Origin: Chamaecyparis obtusa
Taxonomy: Eukaryota > Streptophyta > Pinopsida > Cupressales > Cupressaceae
DNA length: 64,000 nucleotides
Direction of reading: 5' to 3'
Assembly (NCBI GenBank): GCA_027943335.1
Contig: BSBK01001118.1
Location: 1,291,501-1,355,500 of the forward strand
A program made the translations under genes and the position numbers. Of this stretch, positions 57,388 through 64,000 are shown piece after piece; the first letter of the stretch is position 1, and every line of letters starts with the position of its first letter. The notes under the pieces were generated by a model that saw only the letters and a program-made list of their open reading frames with translations, was not told the origin of the DNA and did not search any database.

Positions 57388-58606
57388 TAATATATTTAAA
57401 TATTTCTTAAAATCTAACAAATAAAATAAAATAATTGAAATAATAAAGTGTTGAAATCTTCTTGTGGTTATATGTTTTAATTTAAGTTGTTATCTATTGA
57501 AACATGAAGGTTCTTTTGCCCCAAACCATTCAAGCAATCAAATATTTAAGCTTCCCAAATTTGGTTCCCATACAGGAATAGTTCCAACCAAACTATTAAA
57601 AATTTAGCAAATTAAAGTATTATTTCTACTAATATTAAAGTAGTAATTGGATTTGCTCACTTTATTAACTCCACTAATTAACTTATTATTTCCACTAATT
57701 ATTTAATATTAGGAATATTGGAATTTCACTAATATTAAATAATTAACTCCCTTATTCAAATTAAAATATCAAATCATATTTTTTAGGGGACATTACTTTT
57801 AGATCCCCAAAAGGACACCTTGTCTCTTCTAAAACTTGGTCTCAGTATGCATGAACCTTCATGTTTCAATATGGACATAGGAAATAATATATTTTTTCTA
57901 CTTTAATTTATCTTTATCACTTCTTCATGTTCATCTCATGAAACTGCTTTAATATTATTTGGGAGGGGGTCATGTCACTCCAATTTATTACAAACGGTTG
58001 ACCAACATGTTTGAACCACTTTACATCTCTTCATGTTCATCTCACAAAACTACTTTAACATCATTTGGGAGGGGGTCGTGTCACTCCAATTTATTACAAA
58101 AGGTTGCCCATGTTTGAACCACTTTACATTGCAAAGAGAGTGTGTGTATAATGATTATATTTGATTTTAATGTATTTAAATATTTCTTAAAATTTAACAA
58201 ATAAAATAAAATAATTGAAATAAAAAAATGTTGAAATCTTCTTGTGGTTAGTTGTTTTAATTTAAGTTGTTATCTAATAAATTTTTAGTATTGATAGTAG
58301 AACATGGAGACATAAATTGCTTTCGATTACAAGGTTAATGTCACCACATCTAACAACACATAGTCATCCACTATAAAGTTTTGACCAAACCAAGAAAACT
58401 GCTTTAACATAATGTGGGAGGGGCCTTGCTGCTCCAATTTATTACAAAAGGCTAACCAACATGTTTGAACCACTTTACATTGCAAAACTGTGTGTATATA
58501 ATGATTATATTTGATTTTTAATATATTTAAAAATATTTCTTAAAATCTACAAAATAAAATGAAATAATTGAAATAAAAAAATATTGAAGTCTTGTTGTGG
58601 TTAGTT
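57388..58606. repeat. Diverged tandem repeats, third copy split by the LINE
   Basis: A unit with GGGAGGGGGTC(A/G)TGTCACTC, TTTGAACCACTTTACAT, TATAATGATTATATTTGATT, AAATAAAATAAAATAATTGA and CTTGTGGTTAGTTGTTTTAA recurs. Full units begin near 57945-58040 and 58398; partial ones lie at 57388-57492 and 58165-58275. The final piece of the last unit (TTTAAGTAGTTCTCTAATAA) continues at 60395 beyond the LINE. The origin may be the LTR of decayed copia element 2. Confidence 0.65.
58595..58606. other. LINE target-site duplication, left copy
   Basis: TTGTGGTTAGTT, repeated exactly at 60383-60394, bracketing the LINE. Confidence 0.8.
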
Positions 58607-58768
58607 GTTTTTTTATTACTAAAGTAGATTAACAAGGGGACTGACCCTTACAAGACAAAGGCTTGAATGCAAAAATTCAGACCATCAAATAAACCAAGTA
58701 AAAATAACAAAGACTGAAAAAACTAAGCACAAAGCACAAAAGCTTAGCCTGAAAGGGAAGGTTCAAAC

Positions 58769-60368
58769 TCACGCCACAAGAGAAGAAGAGTGAGATTTCT
58801 TTCTACATTGTTGAACAACTGTCCAGACGATACTATCTTTAGGCTCTCCAACGAAGGAGACACCACTAGGACAGTTGTTAGCACAATGACCAGAGTGTTG
58901 TAGAAGCTCAGTAGCGTCAACAAAAGCATGGTATAGAGAAGAAATAGAAGTAGATGGAGTGGAAAGGTCATCATGGCTAGAGGGCATTGCACTAGCGAAA
59001 TTAGGGGCAATAACAAGAATTGTAGCAGGAGCAAGATTCATAACAACAATGGAAGCCTAACCCTAATGTGCAACATGGGCATTGCCAAGATTTTCCACAG
59101 GGGTTTCTTCTTCATCAACAACCTATGTATCCTCAAAGGAAGAATCAGAAAGAGAGTTAGTAGAATTGACTATCAAATGATCATTGCTTGCAACCTTCCA
59201 CCAAGTAGCAACACCTTTTCGATGTAGAAGAGCACAATCAGGAGCCATGTGTCTAGTAGAAAAGCAGTGCTGACAACCAAAGGGAAGGCCCTCATAGTCA
59301 AGCATTTGAGTCCATGGCCTTTCCCCAAACATGAGCACCACATCCCCCAGAAGTGGTTGGGAGACATCCATATCAACCAAAATACGAGCAAAAGTAGAGT
59401 GGCCCATAGTAGTCGTAGCTTCATCCACCTTCAAGAACTGGCCAAGGGAAATTTCAATGGCCTCAAAGCAAGACATCTCTCAGAAATGGGGTGAGATATT
59501 TGGAAGGTGAACCCACACTAAACACACATTGAGTGGTTCAATAAGAGGGTTAAACAAAATTGTCCAGGGTTTGGCAGAAAGGGGGTGATTCCCTGAAACC
59601 CATAACTTGTTCAAAACCAAATCATGACCTTCAGAAGAAGAAAATGAAGCAATAAAAAAACCCTTAGCACAAGGGTTGAGTTCAATATTACCTAAGACCA
59701 AAGGTCTCCAGGAGTTGGCTATCCAGCAGTGCAGTTTCGAAAGAGAGAGCCAAAGGCCAGCAAATCTACCAACTAGCTCATGGCTCTAGTAGAAATCCAC
59801 GTTGTCCACCTCTTCAAGGTCACAAACCCCCATAGGTGAGGTTTTGGCATAAGCAATGGGATGAGCTTTCACCTTTGAGGGGTTGTAGCAACAAATTTGG
59901 TAGCAGAAGCATGACTCCTTCCACCAGTAGCAATAGATTTTTTATTTTTTTAATTATTATTATTATTTTTTATTTTATTTTATTTTATTTTTTTCTATCA
60001 GCCTTACTGCAAAAACCATAAACATCGAGAGCCAAAATGAGAGGAGACAAATGTTTCCCAGTAGAGGGAGCCCCGAGAATAGGGCCAGCACCCAAAAGAG
60101 ATGGAGTGGCATCATCTGCAAGAAAAACACGAGCATTTCCACCGATGTCATAAAAAACCTCAAGGCCAGGGTCCGTGTGCAGGCCAGAATCAGTGCCACA
60201 AGGGGCAATGCCCAGAATAATAAGAGCTCCAAACGTCCCAACACAAGCACTCCCAAACCTTCCAATAGCCTGTAAATCCACCGTTGTCGCAAGAATAATA
60301 GGCAAAGGCTTCATAGAGGTGCAGGCATTTAAAATCTGTAGTGGGCAGGACAAGACGTTGGCGTGCAT
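58769..60368 (-). pseudogene. Plant LINE ORF1 protein (DUF4283 plus zinc knuckle)
   Basis: ORF1 proteins bind element RNA. The N-terminal part (60368-59985) reads FLADDATPSLLGAGPILGAP and ends at KADRKK. An A-rich microsatellite follows, then DUF4283 (59701-59480: GFFIASFSSSEGHDLVLNKL, KPWTILFNPLIEPLNV, LVWVHLPNISPHF). The 59476-59123 part reads FLKVDEATTTMGHSTFARIL, GERPWTQMLDYEGLPFGC and the knuckle CQHCFSTRHMAPDC (C-x2-C-x4-H-x4-C), then KGVATWWKVAS. The C-terminal part is 59041-58769. At least three stops and a frame change break it. Confidence 0.85.
59938..59996. repeat. (TTTTA)n/(TTA)n microsatellite inside LINE ORF1
   Basis: About 60 bases of T-rich repeats, TTATTATTATTATT then TTTTATTTTATTTTATTTTA, lie within the ORF1 coding region. 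On the minus strand this is A-rich and would read as Lys/Asn. It looks like expansion of a Lys-codon run after KADRKK. Confidence 0.85.
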
Positions 60369-60382
60369 CGCTAGTTATTTTC

Positions 60383-60394
60383 TTGTGGTTAGTT
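60383..60394. other. LINE target-site duplication, right copy
   Basis: TTGTGGTTAGTT, identical to 58595-58606. Confidence 0.8.
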
Positions 60395-61027
60395 ATTGTA
60401 ATTTAAGTAGTTCTCTAATAAATTATTAGTATTGGTAGTAATGATACACTTTAATCCTCTTGCCCTTCGCAGGTCAGGTGTGTCATTCGGGAATACTATC
60501 TATCTATGATTCAATCTTGTGTTGCACTATAATTGTTTGGCAAATGTTTTGCAGTAATCTTATTATAAATGTTTCAGTCCCTTTCCCTCAAACTCTTTCC
60601 ATTTAGTAGGTTGTCAAGATGAATATTTAAATCATTGTCATACCAATAATATGTTCGACCTAGTTGCGTGCTTTGTTGTAAGAAAAAATAATAGACCTAT
60701 TTTAATGGATCGGGATCTAAGAAAATTGTCAAAAACTACAAGTAGATATCCAGGTTTTTAAAAAATGAATCTTGATGAGTGCTAATGTTATACTTGAAAT
60801 TGGTCTATTTTTTTTGGCAATGCATAATTTTTTAAGAGGAACATGTGTGCAATCAGAATTATCTTTTGATGAAACATACCCCATGTCCCAACTTTTACTG
60901 AAATATAGAGTCTTTTATCGACTACAAGGACATCACCAAAAAAACATAAAGGTCATGGGTCAACGATCTGAATGGCAGTGCCCAGCATACTGAAATACAG
61001 AGTCTTTTATAGACTACAAGGACATCA
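60395..61027. other. Sequence right of the LINE, with a short direct repeat
   Basis: It starts with the end of the tandem-repeat unit split by the LINE. Bases 60898-60935 and 60990-61027 are near-identical (CTGAAATA(T/C)AGAGTCTTTTAT(C/A)GACTACAAGG and following CATCA). No gene is visible. Confidence 0.55.
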
Positions 61028-64000
61028 TGTGAGGCCTCACCCTGAGCCTGTCATAGCTATTCAGTTTCTGCATTGTGATAGACTTATTTGATGATTATAT
61101 TTTGATGCTCTATGGATTTATTGATACTTTATATTATGGTCTTATCACCTTAGAGGTTAGAATGCTCATTCAGTTATGTTAATTTGATGAAAACTGTGAT
61201 ATCTATTTGGAATCTTTATGTGTGATTAATTGGATTTTATGAATGATTATGATGTCATGATGATATTTAATTGAAATTGAATTATTTATGCTATGATTAT
61301 GTTATAAGCTTAATTTAGTGATGAATTATGTATTTCATGATGAGTTGTATGTATGTTATAGATGAAGGATTATTGTTGTGTGAATTATGATATTTCAGAT
61401 GAATTATCTTGATTATTAATGTTATGAATTTACATGTATTTATTTCCTTGGACTATTGATGTTGGACTTTAGTGTGTAGGGAATTAGGAAATGGTAAATT
61501 CGTGGAACCAGAGCATAGACTTTTGTGTAAATCAGTTCGAGCCAAGGCTGCTTCTAGTGAGAGGCAAAAACCTCATTGTATCATATTTATTTCATGAAAG
61601 TAATGTGCTTGAATGTATTTAATTTGTATGTAATTAATGTTGAGAATGCCCAAGTGGATATGCCACATGGCTTGTGATGTGTCATTTTTGTTTGTGACAC
61701 TTGAAACTTGTGTGTCTATTTTTGGCCATGACATGTCCACTTGGGGATTGGATGCCCATCAACCTAGAATAGTACCCCTTTAGGATCCCCATGAGAATCC
61801 CTTCGTTAGGGGGCTTGAAGTGGAGTCATTTCATGAATTTCGAATTTGAGCTTTACATGGGTTTTGGGGGGGCTTAAAAGGTGCCTAGGGGTGTGTTTAG
61901 GCCATTTTTAATAAGCCCACTTGATATACCTATGGGTAAGGGGCATTTTTAACCATAGGACAACCCATAGTTGACCAAAAGACCCCTCCAAAATTTAAAT
62001 TTTTTAAATGGTCTAAAATCCACTTTTGAAGCAAGGTCTTGGTTAGAGTTCCATCCAATTAAGTTGCAAGTCTTTGGTCCACCTTTTTGGCCAACCGTTT
62101 TAGGAATCCATATTTAGAAACCATGTAAGAAACTTGGGAAGACCATCCAATGAGAATGAAATCTTATCCCTAGGAGATTGTGTAGAGACCTATTTAGAGG
62201 GGACTCTTCTTTTGGAAGAGTTTGACACCCACTCTCTAGATTTGGAGACTTTGCTAGTTTGGAGAAGGAAGACTTAGGAAAAAGATGAGGCTCTTCATCA
62301 ACTTTCTTCCATAAGCTTGGATCTAGGTTGGTGGAATTCTTCTTTCTACTTGTTATGTTTTCATGTGGATGAGCTCTCAAGAATATTTTCATTCTTGCAT
62401 GGAGAAACTAGTTTTGTGTTATTGTGCTTATTATTTGTGAATCTTGTTATTGTATGTGAGTAGTTGTTTATGTGAATTCTTGTGCTTGTTGTTGTGCAAG
62501 CCTTTTTGTTTTGTAAATGTGAAGCTTTGTTGTTCTTGTGATTTCTTGTTTGTATTGTTTTGTTAAGGGATTTTTCTCAAGGTCACACTCACCCTTGGGA
62601 GGGAAGAGTAGCCTTGGGGGTGAAAGGAATTTTGGGACAACCATGGGTGTAGATTCTCTCCTTAGTATGGAGAAAGAAGAAACATGGATGTATGGGCTCC
62701 ATGTAGCCATTTTTTTTCGGGTTCATAAGGGATTGTATGGCTTGAATCCATGGGGGTCATAAAGAGTTTTATTGTGTTGAGATTTTGTGGCAAAATGTGT
62801 GTTGAGAAAGCCAAGAGTAGGCTTGTATTTTATTTCTATGAAATGTGCTTTCTCCCCTTGGGTTTTAGTTCCACCTTCACCACAATTTTTGAGTCATTTG
62901 GAGACTCTTTTTTATAGCCTTGGATAGGAGTTTAATGTGCCTAATGTGTTATTGTGTTTTGATTTGCTTGTATGTAACCTTGTCTATGTAATGGTTCCCC
63001 AAGCTCCGAGGTGGCTTCATAGAAGCCTAGGTTGGGAGGTGAGCACTCCATGACCTATGTTTGTTTATTTGTAGTATTGGAAGCCATTGAAGACTTCATG
63101 TTTGAATTTGAAATCTTGAGGAGTTTGAGGATGTATTCAAAAAGTTGTTATGAATCTCATTTGTTTTATGTATCTTGTTATTGTAAGGGAATCTTAAGGA
63201 TCCCTTGAGTTCAATGTATTTATGTAATGGAGTTATCACTCCAAATTTGTGTTGTATCAAAGTGATGTTGAATCAAAGTTTTGAAAGAATGTATGGTTGT
63301 ATTTTTCCTTTTGAAAGATTCATGTTTTTATGAAAATAATGTATGATGCACAAAGGAAATGCTAATGTATTATGTTGTTATTTTGATAGCACTTCAAGGA
63401 ATGGAATTGTAATAATGTATTTTAGTTTCCTTGAGTTTCTCTTGAAATAGTCATTGTGATATTGTTATTGATATAGTGAAATGAATTCAATGTTAAGAAA
63501 AGGACAATGTATTTCATGTTGAGATTTATGAAAGAAAAAAAAAATCAAGTTTCATTGCTTTCATGACTTCATGTAGTGAAAAGAAAATTTAGTATCTTGA
63601 AGCATGTTCTTGAGAATTTTATGAAAGAAATTTCAAGTTGAAAGATGTAAACATGGAAATGTTTAGCTAATTTAGTAAGACCAAATATCTTTAGCATAAT
63701 TGCTCCTTGAAATAATTTGATCCTAAGTTTTGGTTATTTACTTCTATCCTTATAAAAAAAAAATCAACATAGAAGGAAGTAAAACAATGTAGAAAATAAA
63801 GAAGTGCAAACACAAAAAAAAAAAAAAATAGAGACCTATAGGTCTCTGGAAAATGTATGGGAAATAAATTCCCATACAATTTCCAACCACAGTCAATAAA
63901 CAATTAGTTTTCCTATATCTACTTGGCAAATATATATATATATATATAAATGTACACAAACAAAAGAAATCTTTTCCCAATGAGACCACTTGGGTGGGAC
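61028..64000 (+). other. Possible LTR or decayed element, no gene recognised
   Basis: The stretch opens with TGTGAGGCCTCACC, which contains a perfect 12-base palindrome and could be an LTR start. The next 2.2 kb has LTR-like features: no frames, GC-richer patches at 61790-62110 and 62580-62760, and TGTAATG phrases. A second copy is not in the window, so this stays a guess. After about 63200 the sequence is AT-rich, with an A run at 63819-63831. Confidence 0.25.
63931..63948. repeat. (TA)9 microsatellite
   Basis: Eighteen bases of TA. Confidence 0.95.

Larger units (their letters stand above)
58607..60382 (-). mobile_element. ORF1-only LINE insertion on the minus strand
   Basis: The insertion splits a repeat whose other copies run uninterrupted. 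It is bracketed by a 12-bp duplication and has a T run at its left end (poly-A tail on the minus strand). Its only protein region is LINE ORF1 (60368-58769). A ~160-base 3' region with TTGTAAGGGTCAGTCCCCTT near the tail follows directly. ORF2 (endonuclease and RT) is absent, although the 3' end and tail are intact. Confidence 0.85.

Noticed and set aside
1..64000. Search by eye for rRNA, tRNA, telomere arrays and intact host genes
   Set aside because: None was convincing; every region with protein similarity belongs to a mobile element or an unnamed remnant.

Overview
This window looks like intergenic DNA from a seed plant with a large, transposon-rich genome. It is AT-rich, holds plant-specific transposon proteins (plant mobile domain, CACTA transposase domains DUF4218/DUF4216, a plant LINE ORF1) and shows no host gene I can name. 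The old, heavily mutated and nested elements fit a gymnosperm-like genome, but that is inference. Nearly every coding segment is broken by stops or frameshifts.

Layout. (1) 1-~7075: the 3' part of a Ty3/gypsy element on +, with integrase, a long spacer, an antisense two-exon plant-mobile-domain gene, a polypurine tract and the 3' LTR. (2) 7298-7840: a short element with ~97-bp terminal inverted repeats. (3) ~9184-38293: one old Ty3/gypsy element on + (gypsy A) opened by two insertions. The first is a 17.7-kb CACTA transposon (11397-29085) with matching TIRs and an ACA target duplication. The second is a 7.8-kb Ty1/copia element on - (29671-37463) with 1.5-kb LTRs. (4) 38294-45680: degenerate gene-like pieces on both strands that I cannot name, and a 51-bp minisatellite. 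(5) 45680-48420: a decayed copia element on - whose reverse transcriptase is deleted. (6) 48421-57177: a Ty3/gypsy element on - (gypsy B) with equal 2266-bp LTRs and a perfect ATTAC duplication, but no reverse transcriptase. (7) 57183-60394: diverged tandem repeats interrupted by an ORF1-only LINE on - with a 12-bp target duplication. (8) 60395-64000: AT-rich sequence with a possible LTR start and no recognisable gene.

The most interesting unit is the CACTA transposon. It has lost the catalytic Transposase_21 core but keeps the accessory transposase domains. Downstream on the same strand it carries a spliced gene with a recognisable SET (lysine methyltransferase-like) domain, followed by exons resembling the Ptta/En/Spm DNA-binding transposon protein. 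The SET frame has only two stops in about 290 codons. Its right half carries three hairpins (33-, 94- and ~230-bp arms), its two halves share a ~650-bp inverted repeat, and its right end has a ~110-bp subterminal tandem repeat.
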